64,000 nt of DNA from Herminiimonas sp. (GCF_030655415.1 NZ_JAURVN010000015.1:310001-374000), one strand, 5' to 3'. Shown: positions 37,206 to 45,531, numbered from the stretch's first letter. Notes: a model not told the origin generated them from the sequence alone. Translations and numbers: made by a program.

Positions 37206-37391
37206 ATGAGCATCATCGACCTTATCGTTGCTCCCGGCACTGCCGTAGGTTGTGTCATCGGGATAGCTATTGCTGTTGGTTTGAATTGGCTATTTCCAGA
37301 AAAAGATTTGATAACGCCTCAAGCATTGGTTGTTGTTGCTACTACTGCTGTTGGAATGTTTTTCGAGTTTTGGCCGCCTAGGAAGGACTAA
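37206..37391 (+). CDS. Small membrane protein in an integron-like cassette
   Basis: 61 residues, ATG three nt after GTTAGGC. Two hydrophobic helices (IDLIVAPGTAVGCVIGIAIAVGLNW and LITPQALVVVATTAVGMFFEF) joined by a short charged turn (PEKD), with a C-terminal PPRKD. I recognise no family. The composition (membrane hairpin), the low G+C content and the cassette-like placement (no promoter space upstream, attC-like site 26 nt after the stop) suggest a mobile cassette gene. Whether it is expressed is unknown. Confidence 0.6.
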   Translation: MSIIDLIVAPGTAVGCVIGIAIAVGLNWLFPEKDLITPQALVVVATTAVGMFFEFWPPRKD

Positions 37392-37416
37392 AACGAATAC
37401 TCCAATTAACTTCGCG

Positions 37417-37510
37417 GGCTAACCCCATCAATCATAAGTGACTGCAGAACTGACGTGGCGAAATTCTTCAACCGCCATCGCGTCGCAGCCCCTTACCTTC
37501 AACGTTAGGA
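37417..37510 (+). repeat. attC-like recombination site
   Basis: Foldable 94-nt imperfect inverted repeat lying between two ORFs. Outer pair CTAAC (37419-37423) / GTTAG (37504-37508). Inner stem 37435-37445 (taagtgactgc) with 37485-37495 (gcagcccctta), 9 of 11 pairs. Then gacg (37452-37455) / cgtc (37481-37484) and tggcg (37456-37460) / cgcca (37473-37477), closing a 12-nt loop. The left arm has extra unpaired bases, as attC sites do. The right part (cagccccttaN..CGTTAG) and the left GACTG..CGTGGCG resemble Vibrio-type attC sequences as I remember them. The last base of GTTAGGA deviates from GTTRRRY. Confidence 0.72.
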
Positions 37511-37514
37511 TTTT

Positions 37515-38138
37515 ATGTATTGCGATAAATGTTTCACATTGAGTTCAGACAAAAGTACCCATTGCATTCAATGCGGGAAGACCTTCTTTGAGGAAAGGCC
37601 TAAACTTCAATCTCCCATCAAGAAATCAAACGACGGCATAGGCCTTTTTACAGGTATCGCAGGGCTAGCAGTTGGTCTATATTCCGGCATATTTGTACTG
37701 CTGCTGTTAGCGGCTTACGGCGTGACGTCTTGGTGCGGGAAGAAATTCTTAAATCGAAAAGCAATTCCATTCCTTCCTACTATCGCAGTACAAATTAGTT
37801 TGATAGTCATTCCTACGACCTTTTACTTAATTCTTTACCTAAAAGGGTTAATGCCACTATCAGCAACGTTTCTCTTAATAGATATGAGTCTTCCGTGTAT
37901 TGGTCTTATATGGCTGATAAAGAAGCCAGGCGTGAAGCCAGCAATTGCACTTAGTGTTTTCCAACTAGTTACTCTCGGTGTGAACGTTATGGCTATTTTA
38001 GAAATGGATATTGGTACCCAAAATCACAAAGCACTTGCAAACTATATAGTTTGGCGTGTAGGTGCCCTATATCTTTTGTGGGCTCCGTTTTTATGGCGTA
38101 AGGAAGACATTATTCATGACACAGAAAAAGTATTCTGA
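37515..38138 (+). CDS. Zinc-ribbon multi-pass membrane protein in a cassette
   Basis: 207 residues, ATG four nt after GTTAGGA; the TTAGGA itself can serve as ribosome site. N-terminal zinc ribbon MYCDKCFTLSSDKSTHCIQCG (CxxC about 3-6 and 17-20), a polar linker, then five or six membrane segments (about 42-190). No family name is recognised beyond zinc-ribbon membrane protein. It is clearly AT-richer than the chromosomal flanks. The second cassette of the putative cluster; its downstream attC is not clear (see 38139-38220). Confidence 0.7.
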   Translation: MYCDKCFTLSSDKSTHCIQCGKTFFEERPKLQSPIKKSNDGIGLFTGIAGLAVGLYSGIFVLLLLAAYGVTSWCGKKFLNRKAIPFLPTIAVQISLIVIPTTFYLILYLKGLMPLSATFLLIDMSLPCIGLIWLIKKPGVKPAIALSVFQLVTLGVNVMAILEMDIGTQNHKALANYIVWRVGALYLLWAPFLWRKEDIIHDTEKVF

Positions 38139-38633
38139 CTCGTCGCTGAACCTAGGCACGCAAGCTTGTTTGTTAGCTGAGTGCAAACACGGCTATTTCA
38201 ATTCATCGTCATTAAGGTTTGTGCTTCTGCAATGCAGAAGGCGAGCCGAACCAATCGTTCTTCCGCTTTGACGCTGCCGTTTGTGCGGAGCAGAAAATGG
38301 AAAAAGAAGTGAACGCTGTCTGAGCGCAGCGAGTTTCGTTCGCTTCCCATTTTTTGATTTGCACAAACGGGAACCCGAAGGGCAGCGGCTTGCGGTCGCT
38401 TTTTTGGGTTACCTTTTTTGGCGAAGCAAAAAAGGGTAACTAGCCGCCGGGCTACCCCCGGCAACTGAGCCAGCCCGAAGAAAACACCCCATCAGCTACC
38501 AGCAAACGTGACAACAAGAAACATCCCTCAATAAACTGCATTTCATCTCCCGAGTTTTCACCTCTGTCAAGACTGGCGCAATCGTCTAGATTGCGTATCA
38601 TCTAGCGCTCGCTACACTCATTAATCAATATTC
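38139..38633. other. 495-nt non-coding region between cassette ORF and tex
   Basis: The first 80 nt contain GTTAGCT (38172-38178), a possible decayed cassette end. Then a structured repeat fills about 38220-38475. The last 120 nt before tex hold no ORF. An 88-codon minus-strand ORF here (38198-38464) is discounted because it follows the repeat's hairpins. Confidence 0.6.
38262..38476. repeat. Structured non-coding repeat element
   Basis: Long imperfect inverted repeat: ccgtttgtgc..aaaatgg (about 38267-38296) pairs with ccattttttg..gcacaaacgg (about 38346-38370). Beyond it, gttaccttttttg (38408-38420) pairs with caaaaaagggtaac (38427-38440) around GCGAAG, and gccggg (38446-38451) with cccggc (38457-38462). 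From memory, closely similar blocks recur in intergenic DNA of Burkholderiales and give spurious ORFs on the opposite strand. Repetition cannot be shown within this window. Role unknown. Confidence 0.6.
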
Positions 38634-40985
38634 ATGCTGCCTTCCATAGAACAACGTCTCGCCGTCGAACTCGCGGCCAAACCCGTACAAGTTGCTGCGG
38701 CAATCGCCTTGCTGGATGAAGGCGCGACCGTGCCTTTTATTTCCCGTTACCGCAAAGAAGCAACCGGCGGCCTGGATGACATCCAGCTGCGCTTGCTGGA
38801 AGAACGCCTGCGCTATTTGCGCGAACTGGAAGACCGACGCGCAGCCGTCATTGCATCCATCGAAGAACAAAACAAGATGACGCCGGCGCTGCTCGACGCT
38901 ATCACACATGCAGAAGACAAAACCCGTCTGGAAGATCTGTATCTGCCATACAAGCAAAAACGTCGCACCAAGGCGCAGATCGCAGTCGAAGCCGGCCTGA
39001 CAGAATTAGCCGATGCATTGCTGGCTGATCCAACATTGAATCCTGAAGAAGAAGCGGCGAAATATTTGAAGCCTGCGTTCACCGTGGATGGCATCGACAA
39101 TCCCGGCGTGGTTGATACCAAAGCTGCCCTCGATGGCGCACGCCAGATTTTGATGGAGCGCTTTGCCGAAGATGCAACGTTGCTGCAAGCCTTGCGCGAA
39201 TACCTGACTGAGCACGGCATCGTTGAATCCAAAGTAGTCGAAGGTAAGCAGGATGCCGGTGAGAAATTCGCCGATTATTTCGATTACTCGGAGACCATCG
39301 GTACCATTCCTTCGCATCGCGCACTCGCATTGTTCCGCGGTCGCCGCGAAGAAATGTTGAACGTCAATTTGCGTCTGGATACCGAAGAAGAAAAACCAAA
39401 GTGGGATGCGCCGCACAATCCGTGTGAAGGCCGCATTGCAGCGCGCTTCGGTATCAGCAATAAAAATCGTGCTGCCGATAAATGGCTGGCCGATACCGTG
39501 CGCTGGACCTGGCGCGTGAAAACTTTCATGCATCTGGAAACCGAGTTGATGACCAACTTGCGTGAGAAAGCAGAAGTCGAAGCGATTCACGTTTTTGCAT
39601 TGAATCTGAAAGCGCTGCTGCTGGCAGCACCGGCTGGCCCGCGCGCAACCATGGGTCTCGACCCAGGTTTGCGTACCGGCGTCAAGGTTGCGGTGGTCGA
39701 TGCGACCGGCAAAGTGGTCGATACCGCGACCGTCTATCCGCATCAACCGCGCAACGATTGGGAAGGCACTTTGCACACGCTGTCGCAATTGGCAGAGAAG
39801 CACAAAGTTGCATTGATCTCTATCGGCAACGGCACCGCATCGCGCGAGACCGACAAGCTGGCGCAAGACTTGATCAAGCTGCGTCCTGAATTAAAGCTGA
39901 CGAAAATCGTTGTGTCGGAAGCCGGCGCATCGGTGTATTCAGCATCTGAATTTGCGTCGCGCGAATTACCGGATATGGACGTCTCAATACGCGGCGCAGT
40001 ATCCATTGCACGCCGCTTGCAAGATCCATTGGCCGAACTGGTGAAGATCGATCCGAAATCAATCGGCGTCGGCCAGTATCAGCATGACGTCGGCCAAACC
40101 CAATTGGCGCGTTCGCTCGATGCGGTCGTCGAAGATTGCGTGAATGCGGTCGGGGTTGACGTCAACACTGCCTCTGCACCATTACTGGCGCGCGTGTCGG
40201 GCTTGAACAATAGCGTTGCACAAAGCATCGTCAGCTATCGCGACATGAAGGGCATGTTTGCATCGCGTGCCGATTTGCGCGCAGTGCCGCGTTTGGGCGA
40301 CAAGACGTTTGAACAAGCTGCAGGTTTCTTGCGCGTGATGGTCAGCGACAATCCACTTGATGCGTCGGCAGTGCACCCGGAGTCGTATCCGCTGGTTGAA
40401 AAAATCCTGGCTGACATCAAGCGCGATGTAAAAAGTATCATCGGTGACGAAAAAACATTGAAGTCTTTGAATCCGGCCAAATATGCGGATGAGAAGTTTG
40501 GCGTGCCGACGATTACCGACATTTTGAAAGAGCTGGAGAAACCAGGTCGCGATCCGCGTCCAGAGTTCACCACAGCGACTTTCAAGGATGGCGTGGAAGA
40601 GATGCGCGATTTGCGTCCTGACATGATTCTGGAAGGCGTGGTGACTAACGTTGCAGCCTTCGGAGCGTTCGTCGATATCGGCGTGCATCAGGATGGGCTG
40701 GTACATATTTCCGCGCTGTCGAACACCTTTGTCAAAGATCCACACACGGTGGTAAAAGCCGGTCAGGTCGTGAAGGTCAAAGTGCTGGAAGTGGATGAGA
40801 AACGAAAACGTATCGCTTTGACAATGCGTTTATCCGATGCCGCACCAGTGGCTGGCAGCAAACCTGAGCAACGCGCAGATCGTAACGATAGCAAGCGCCT
40901 GTCGCAGCATCAGAACCAACAAGGACGGCAAGCGGAGTCCGGTAGTAGCGCGATGGCAGCGGCTTTTGCCAAACTCAAGGGATAA
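38634..40985 (+). CDS. tex: Tex-family RNA-binding transcription accessory protein
   Basis: 783 residues, normal family length. Domains in order: helical Tex N terminus ([25 protein letters not shown]), YqgF/RuvX-like domain (about 330-460, [16 protein letters not shown]), two helix-hairpin-helix units (about 500-575, [16 protein letters not shown]) and an S1 RNA-binding domain (about 668-735, [27 protein letters not shown]). A Gln/Arg-rich tail follows. Binds nucleic acid and affects transcription and virulence genes in studied species. Single gene with its own upstream non-coding block. Confidence 0.96.
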   Translation: MLPSIEQRLAVELAAKPVQVAAAIALLDEGATVPFISRYRKEATGGLDDIQLRLLEERLRYLRELEDRRAAVIASIEEQNKMTPALLDAITHAEDKTRLEDLYLPYKQKRRTKAQIAVEAGLTELADALLADPTLNPEEEAAKYLKPAFTVDGIDNPGVVDTKAALDGARQILMERFAEDATLLQALREYLTEHGIVESKVVEGKQDAGEKFADYFDYSETIGTIPSHRALALFRGRREEMLNVNLRLDTEEEKPKWDAPHNPCEGRIAARFGISNKNRAADKWLADTVRWTWRVKTFMHLETELMTNLREKAEVEAIHVFALNLKALLLAAPAGPRATMGLDPGLRTGVKVAVVDATGKVVDTATVYPHQPRNDWEGTLHTLSQLAEKHKVALISIGNGTASRETDKLAQDLIKLRPELKLTKIVVSEAGASVYSASEFASRELPDMDVSIRGAVSIARRLQDPLAELVKIDPKSIGVGQYQHDVGQTQLARSLDAVVEDCVNAVGVDVNTASAPLLARVSGLNNSVAQSIVSYRDMKGMFASRADLRAVPRLGDKTFEQAAGFLRVMVSDNPLDASAVHPESYPLVEKILADIKRDVKSIIGDEKTLKSLNPAKYADEKFGVPTITDILKELEKPGRDPRPEFTTATFKDGVEEMRDLRPDMILEGVVTNVAAFGAFVDIGVHQDGLVHISALSNTFVKDPHTVVKAGQVVKVKVLEVDEKRKRIALTMRLSDAAPVAGSKPEQRADRNDSKRLSQHQNQQGRQAESGSSAMAAAFAKLKG

Positions 40986-41044
40986 GCAGCAGAAGCGGCC
41001 GGTTTTTCTTATAATGACGCATTAACTTACACAGCGAGGCAGTA

Positions 41045-41359
41045 ATGAGCGACGACGTACAATCCTGGATCAAAGAAACCGTAACCCAAAATGAGGTTGT
41101 TTTATTCATGAAGGGCACGGCACAATTTCCACAGTGTGGCTTCTCAGGCAAAGCGATTGCATTGCTGAAAGAAAGCGGCGTAACGGATCTGATCACCGTC
41201 AACGTATTGGATGACGCAGAAGTTCGCCAGGGCATCAAGGATTACTCCCAATGGCCTACCGTTCCTCAGTTGTATGTCAAAGGTGAATTCATCGGCGGCT
41301 CCGACATCATGAACGAGATGTTCGCGTCCGGCGAACTGCAAACTTTGTTGAAAGCTTAA
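41045..41359 (+). CDS. grxD: Monothiol glutaredoxin, Grx4 type
   Basis: 104 residues. CGFS active site in FPQCGFSGKAIALL (Cys about 30), KGTAQFPQ before it, and WPTVPQLYVKGEFIGGSDI with the cis-Pro and glutathione-binding motif. CGFS glutaredoxins carry and deliver 2Fe-2S clusters with glutathione, often paired with BolA. UbiX follows one nt after the stop, so co-translation is likely. Confidence 0.96.
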   Translation: MSDDVQSWIKETVTQNEVVLFMKGTAQFPQCGFSGKAIALLKESGVTDLITVNVLDDAEVRQGIKDYSQWPTVPQLYVKGEFIGGSDIMNEMFASGELQTLLKA

Positions 41360-41360
41360 T

Positions 41361-41996
41361 GTGACTGCGTCTGCTGACGCACTCTCATTAGCGCAGCCGC
41401 AAGCACCGCGCCGGAAGCGATTAATCATCGCGATCACCGGTGCGACCGGTGTCATCTATGGCGTGCGGCTGCTGCAAGTTTTACGCGATCATGCAGAGGT
41501 AGAAACGCATCTGCTGATCTCTGAAGCTGGCATGCTGAATCTGCATCAAGAACTCGACATGAAGCGCAAAGACGTCGAAGCGTTGGCAGATGTCGTGCAT
41601 AACGTGCGTGATGTGGGCGCATCGATTGCCAGCGGCTCTTTTCAATCTGACGGCATGATCGTCGCGCCCTGCTCGATGAAAACGCTGGCTGCCGTCGCGC
41701 ATGGCTTGTCCGACAATCTGATCACGCGCGCGGCTGATGTGGTTTTAAAAGAGCGCCGCCGTTTGGTCTTGATGGTGCGTGAAACCCCATTCAATCTGGC
41801 GCATCTACGCAATATGACTGCTGTTACCGAAATGGGCGGCATCATTTTTCCACCTCTCCCCGGTTTTTATCATCGCCCTGCATCGATTGCAGATATGGTC
41901 GATCACACCGTTGGTCGCGTACTGGATTTATTCGAGATACAGCATGCGTTGACGCCACGCTGGCAAGGCTTGAAAGTTAAGCCGGACGCGCAATAA
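41361..41996 (+). CDS. ubiX: Flavin prenyltransferase UbiX
   Basis: 211 residues with GTG start at 41361, two codon positions after the grxD stop; no clear ribosome site, consistent with coupling. Makes prenylated FMN for the UbiD decarboxylase in ubiquinone synthesis. Seen: ITGATGVIYGVRLLQVL (about 24-40), SDGMIVAPCSMKTLAAVAHG and VRETPFNLAHLRNM. The first 20 residues are a variable leader; the next in-frame Met is far inside, so GTG is needed. Confidence 0.94.
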   Translation: MTASADALSLAQPQAPRRKRLIIAITGATGVIYGVRLLQVLRDHAEVETHLLISEAGMLNLHQELDMKRKDVEALADVVHNVRDVGASIASGSFQSDGMIVAPCSMKTLAAVAHGLSDNLITRAADVVLKERRRLVLMVRETPFNLAHLRNMTAVTEMGGIIFPPLPGFYHRPASIADMVDHTVGRVLDLFEIQHALTPRWQGLKVKPDAQ

Positions 41997-42011
41997 TCTG
42001 CGTGTTTTTTT
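41986..42011 (+). terminator. Terminator after ubiX
   Basis: Seven-bp stem acgcgca / tgcgtgt (one G.T pair), 6-nt loop, then seven T residues. The left arm overlaps the last codons of ubiX, whose stop lies in the loop side. Confidence 0.7.
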
Positions 42012-42108
42012 CTAAACTTCCTCAGTTTCATTCCGCAATTTAAATCTACCAAGCATCCGCAAACGATTGGGATTTCCTGATTGATCGCATGGCTTCCTGC
42101 GCATAATA

Positions 42109-42128
42109 TACTGTACATAAACACAGTA
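42109..42128. promoter_or_regulatory. LexA (SOS) box
   Basis: CTGT-N8-ACAG core (42111-42126) with the flanking TA on both sides, i.e. TACTGT..ACAGTA, which is the enterobacterial LexA consensus with matching outer bases. It overlaps a candidate -10 (TATACT 42107-42112 or CATAAT 42102-42107) and lies 14 nt before the ATG of the radical SAM gene. Betaproteobacterial LexA commonly recognises this same CTGT-N8-ACAG form. Confidence 0.82.
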
Positions 42129-42142
42129 TTTATGAGGAAGAA

Positions 42143-43351
42143 ATGTCCGATGACGACTTCAGTAATGAAACGCAGCCGCTGGTGCAGATGCCCACAGCGC
42201 GTAAAGGTCGCGGTGCTGTTTCCAACCTGCAAGGCCGTTATGAAATGCAGGCGCGCGAACGGTTTGATGACGGCTGGCTGAATGATAGTTGCGGCAATGG
42301 ATCTGATGAGAATGGTGATCACCTATTCAACGAAGATGGAAGCAATAACACTGCGCCGCCTACCTGGAAAACTTATGTCACTGAAGAAAAAGCGAAAAGC
42401 ATCCTGACGCGCAATGCGTCACCTGATATTCCGTTCAGCGTTTCGCTTAATCCGTATCGCGGGTGCGAACATGGTTGTATCTACTGCTTTGCGCGGCCCA
42501 CGCATAGTTATCTGGGACTTTCGCCCGGCCTGGATTTTGAAAGTCGAATTTTTGCGAAGATCAACGCCCCAGAATTATTGCGTCAGGAGCTAGCCAAATT
42601 TTCGTATGTCGCGCAGCCCATCGCGCTCGGCGTCAACACCGATGCCTATCAACCTTGCGAGCGTGAATACCAATTGACCCGACGCGTGCTCGAGGTATTG
42701 CACGAGTGCGAACATCCGGTGGGCTTGATCACCAAATCATCATTGATCGAGCGCGACATCGACCTGTTATCCGCAATGGCCGCCAAGCGACAAGCGGCCG
42801 TAGCGATCACCATCACAACGCTCGATCCCGCCATCGCACGCACGCTGGAACCCAGAGCCGCGGCACCAGTGCGACGCTTGCGCACGATACGCACGCTGAC
42901 AGATGCCGGCATTCCGGTCAGCGTCAGTATCGCGCCCGTGATCCCCTTTATTACCGAACCGGATCTGGAACGCGTACTAGCCGCAGTCGCGGAGGCAGGT
43001 GCCATCAGTGCGCATTACATCGTGCTACGTTTGCCGTGGGAAGTTAGTCCCTTGTTCCAGCAATGGTTGCAGACGCATTTCCCGGATCGCGCGCAACGCG
43101 TCATGAATCACGTGCGGGAAATGCGTGGCGGCAAAGATTACGATGCCAATTTTGGTACCCGCATGCGCGGCGAAGGGATTTGGGCCGACCTGATTCGGCA
43201 ACGCTTTGAGAAAGCGGCAAAGCGGTTAGGCCTCACTGGACATTCACATCGTTTTCACGCGCTCGATGCTTCACGCTTTCGCCGGCCCTTGCATATTCCG
43301 GCGCAGGCAAAATCAAATGGCAAGGCTTGCGATCAGCAAGATCTTTTCTAA
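42143..43351 (+). CDS. PA0069-family radical SAM protein
   Basis: 402 residues; ATG preceded by GAGGAAGAA. Radical SAM CxxxCxxC in GCEHGCIYCFARPTHSYLG (Cys about 109, 113, 116), preceded by SVSLNPYRGC. The N terminus GRGAVSNLQGRYEMQARERFDDGW is typical of the PA0069/Rv2578c group, which resembles spore photoproduct lyase-like enzymes (COG1533). The biochemical reaction is unknown. The LexA box just upstream suggests a role in DNA-damage response, a point inferred from the site and the kinship to SPL. Confidence 0.9.
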   Translation: MSDDDFSNETQPLVQMPTARKGRGAVSNLQGRYEMQARERFDDGWLNDSCGNGSDENGDHLFNEDGSNNTAPPTWKTYVTEEKAKSILTRNASPDIPFSVSLNPYRGCEHGCIYCFARPTHSYLGLSPGLDFESRIFAKINAPELLRQELAKFSYVAQPIALGVNTDAYQPCEREYQLTRRVLEVLHECEHPVGLITKSSLIERDIDLLSAMAAKRQAAVAITITTLDPAIARTLEPRAAAPVRRLRTIRTLTDAGIPVSVSIAPVIPFITEPDLERVLAAVAEAGAISAHYIVLRLPWEVSPLFQQWLQTHFPDRAQRVMNHVREMRGGKDYDANFGTRMRGEGIWADLIRQRFEKAAKRLGLTGHSHRFHALDASRFRRPLHIPAQAKSNGKACDQQDLF

Positions 43352-43373
43352 ACAGAGAATGCCGCGCGCAAGA

Positions 43374-43409
43374 AAAAACCCTCCGCAACTTTCGTGGCTG
43401 AGGGTTTTT
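43374..43409. terminator. Terminator, duplicated copy
   Basis: Ten-bp stem aaaaaccctc / gagggttttt (43374-43383; 43400-43409) with a 16-nt loop. It serves the radical SAM gene. Sequence and flanks closely match the terminator of tRNA-Thr at 47665-47700, including GCAAGAAAAAACCCTC and GCAACTTTCGT. Confidence 0.85.
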
Positions 43410-43411
43410 AG

Positions 43412-43457
43412 TGTGGAGCCGGCCGTCTGTTTCGAGCTGGCTAGCTGCTGATTACAT
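43412..43457 (-). pseudogene. Remnant of tRNA-Thr, 3' half
   Basis: On the minus strand this stretch aligns with the anticodon-stem 3' side, variable loop, T arm and acceptor 3' strand of the intact tRNA-Thr at 47704-47779. Shared blocks: gtaatca at the anticodon stem, gccag.tcgaaa in the T arm, and cggc.cca at the end. Roughly 70 percent identity by eye with one indel. No 5' half is visible upstream, so it cannot encode a tRNA. It is followed (minus strand) by the matching terminator copy. Confidence 0.75.
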
Positions 43458-43614
43458 CAGCACAAGCATCCATTCCGAAACGTTCATGCCGATATGAACA
43501 ACCTCCCGACACCTATAAAAATATGCCCTTAAAGCTTTTTCCTGCATAAATTATTTCCAGGGCGACGATGCGCACAGCCGGCATCTCATGCTCAGTCGGC
43601 AGTGTGCTCTTGCC

Positions 43615-44583
43615 CTATTCCAGCTTGACGCCGGAGCTCTTGACAACCTCCGCCCAGCGCGCCATTTCGGACGAGATCATCGCGGTGAATTCCGCCTGTG
43701 ACATGTTCGGAATATCCGAGCCGGCACTCGTCCAGTTTCGCTGGATCTCCGGGGACGCCAGCGCTTTCTTCACTTCTTCGGTCATGCGCTCGACCACCTC
43801 GGGTGGGGTGCCCTTGATTGCCCACAGACCGTACCAAGTGGATACTTCATAGCCTGGCACACCGGCTTCCGCAGCCGTCGGAACGTCGGGAAAGCCAGGT
43901 GCGCGCTTGGCAGATGCGACGGCAAGTGCCTTGATGCGGCCGCTCTTTACATGACTGGCCGAGGAACCGAGTCCGTCGAACATGAGATCGAGCTGCCCCC
44001 CGATCAAGTCCTGTAGCGCCGGACCTGCGCCGCGGTATGGAATATGGGTAATGAAGGTCTTGGTTTGGATCTTGAATAGCTCACCCGCCAAATGATGCGA
44101 GGTGCCGTTACCGGCCGAGCCGAAATTCAGCTTGCCAGGATTCTTTCTTACGTACTCCAGCAAACCTTTTAGATCCTGCACCGGAACGCGCTGCGTGTTG
44201 ACCACGATCACCTGTGGCGGTGTGGCAATGACGGTAATCGGGATGAAATCTTTTTGGAGATCGTAAGCGAGCTTTGAATACAGCGCCGGTGCAATCGCAT
44301 GATGCGCTGCGCCAACGAAAAACGTGTAGCCATCAGGTGCTGACTTCGCTGCTACGCCCGCACCAAGAGTGCCACCTGCGCCACCGCGATTATCGATGAT
44401 GACCGCCTTTCCGAGCTGTTTGGTCAGCTGCGCCGCCAACGGGCGTGCAAAGGCGTCGGTTCCGCCACCCGGAGGGAACGGCACGATCAACGTCACCGGT
44501 CTCGTGGGCCAGGTCTGCGCAAATGCACTGACGGATAGGCAAAGTCCAGCGATCACCAAGAGGGGGATTCTAAGTTTCATCAT
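43615..44583 (-). CDS. Bug-family tripartite tricarboxylate-type binding protein
   Basis: 322 residues; signal peptide (RIPLLVIAGLCLSVSAFAQ, cleavage about 23). Bug/TctC features: TWPTRPVTLIVPFPPGGGTDAFAR at the mature start, NRGGAGGTLGAGVAAKSAPDGYTFF, NFGSAGNGTSHHLAGELFK and PYRGAGPALQDLIGGQLDLMFD. A periplasmic receptor for carboxylates or aromatic acids; ligand unknown. TctA/TctB transporter genes are absent, as usual for the many orphan Bug genes of Burkholderiales. Visibly G+C-richer than its neighbours. Ribosome site GGAGACAAG; two adjacent ATGs. Candidate GntR-type operator sites lie upstream. Confidence 0.92.
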   Translation of the reverse strand: MMKLRIPLLVIAGLCLSVSAFAQTWPTRPVTLIVPFPPGGGTDAFARPLAAQLTKQLGKAVIIDNRGGAGGTLGAGVAAKSAPDGYTFFVGAAHHAIAPALYSKLAYDLQKDFIPITVIATPPQVIVVNTQRVPVQDLKGLLEYVRKNPGKLNFGSAGNGTSHHLAGELFKIQTKTFITHIPYRGAGPALQDLIGGQLDLMFDGLGSSASHVKSGRIKALAVASAKRAPGFPDVPTAAEAGVPGYEVSTWYGLWAIKGTPPEVVERMTEEVKKALASPEIQRNWTSAGSDIPNMSQAEFTAMISSEMARWAEVVKSSGVKLE

Positions 44584-44874
44584 CTTGTCTCCAAAATTGT
44601 ATTTTTTATATTAAAGAGTATTCTGCATACAATATAACCATTTTTTGTATACAAGCACCTCTTAATGCGCAGGATTATATTTATGGAAACGTTTGTCAAG
44701 CTAATTCGCCATAAATCCGGCACACCCATATACCAGCGACTATTTATCGTTGACCATCCGTAACCTTTTTCGCTGTACGACGAAATAACAGGTGAAAGCG
44801 AATCCGTTGATGCTCGCGGAACGTATACATCCATACGAGCGCGAATTTTTCGCATGCTTTATCAAGGAGACAAG
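44584..44874. other. Divergent promoter region, Bug gene / msrB
   Basis: 291 nt, AT-rich on the Bug side. Contains TTGTATACAA-like sites (44624-44654) near the Bug start. No ORF is supported. The msrBA promoter should lie in the right half, but no clear -35/-10 pair is visible. Confidence 0.5.
44624..44654. promoter_or_regulatory. Candidate GntR/FCD-type operators
   Basis: TTGTATACAA (44645-44654), a perfect 10-bp palindrome, and TGCATACAAT (44624-44633, on the other strand ATTGTATGCA), 11 nt apart. The T-GTATAC-A form is known for FCD-class GntR repressors of carboxylate catabolism. They lie 41-71 nt upstream of the Bug start. No regulator gene is in the window. Confidence 0.45.
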
Positions 44875-45489
44875 ATGATCAAAGATGGACCTAGCGTCAG
44901 CGGGACTAAGAAGCCTGATGATGAAACCAGTTCGCGCCGTACTTTATTGAAAGGCGGCATCGCGGCTTTGTTCAGCGGCATCTTTTCACGCGAAGTTGTT
45001 GCTGCGAGCACTGCGAAGGAATCTGCAGCCAAACCAAGTGAAGTATCGGTGGAGATTTTTTCAGCGTCCGGCAAGAGCGAAAAAATTGTGACGATCCCAA
45101 AAGTCATCAAGGCCGATGAGCAATGGAGCAAGCAGTTGTCTGTGCAAGCGTTCAAAGTCGCACGCAGAGCCGGCACTGAACGCGCATTCAGCGGCGAGTA
45201 TGCGAAGAGTCATGGCGACGGCTTGTATCGGTGCATTTGCTGCGCCAACGCCTTGTTCGATTCCAAAACCAAGTTTGAATCTGGCACCGGCTGGCCTAGC
45301 TTCTGGCAGCCGATCTCTGCGTTAAATGTGAGCAAGAGTTCTGATCGCAGCTTCGGCATGCAGCGCGATGAAATTTCTTGCTCGCTGTGTGACGCACATT
45401 TGGGCCACGTCTTTAACGATGGTCCGAAACCTACTGGTTTGCGTTATTGCATGAATTCCGTGTCGCTGAATTTTGTGCCTCGCGGATAA
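44875..45489 (+). CDS. msrB: Exported peptide-methionine (R)-S-oxide reductase
   Basis: 204 residues from the ATG at 44875 (AAGGAGACAAG upstream). Twin-arginine signal SSRRTLLKGGIAALFSG (about 20-37), followed by SREVVAAS. MsrB domain from about 70: zinc-site pairs CICC and CSLC, ESGTGWPSFWQPI, HLGHVFNDGPKPTGLRYCMNSVSLNF with the catalytic Cys. Reduces methionine-R-sulfoxide in envelope proteins. The Tat signal implies export after folding, with zinc bound. msrA follows 42 nt later. Confidence 0.94.
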   Translation: MIKDGPSVSGTKKPDDETSSRRTLLKGGIAALFSGIFSREVVAASTAKESAAKPSEVSVEIFSASGKSEKIVTIPKVIKADEQWSKQLSVQAFKVARRAGTERAFSGEYAKSHGDGLYRCICCANALFDSKTKFESGTGWPSFWQPISALNVSKSSDRSFGMQRDEISCSLCDAHLGHVFNDGPKPTGLRYCMNSVSLNFVPRG

Positions 45490-45531
45490 ATAACAGATCG
45501 TTTTTGTACGCTGTATCTTCAGGAGCATTCA

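Noticed and set aside
38144..38178. A second attC from GCTGAAC to GTTAGCT
   Set aside because: Only 35 nt long and without a stem; too short and too divergent to call.
38198..38464. 88-codon minus-strand ORF in the structured repeat
   Set aside because: It follows the hairpin arms of the repeat, is Arg/Lys-rich and has no ribosome site; such translations recur from repeats of this kind.
39006..39866. 286-codon minus-strand ORF inside tex
   Set aside because: Antisense to the conserved Tex core; His/Cys/Arg-rich shadow composition.
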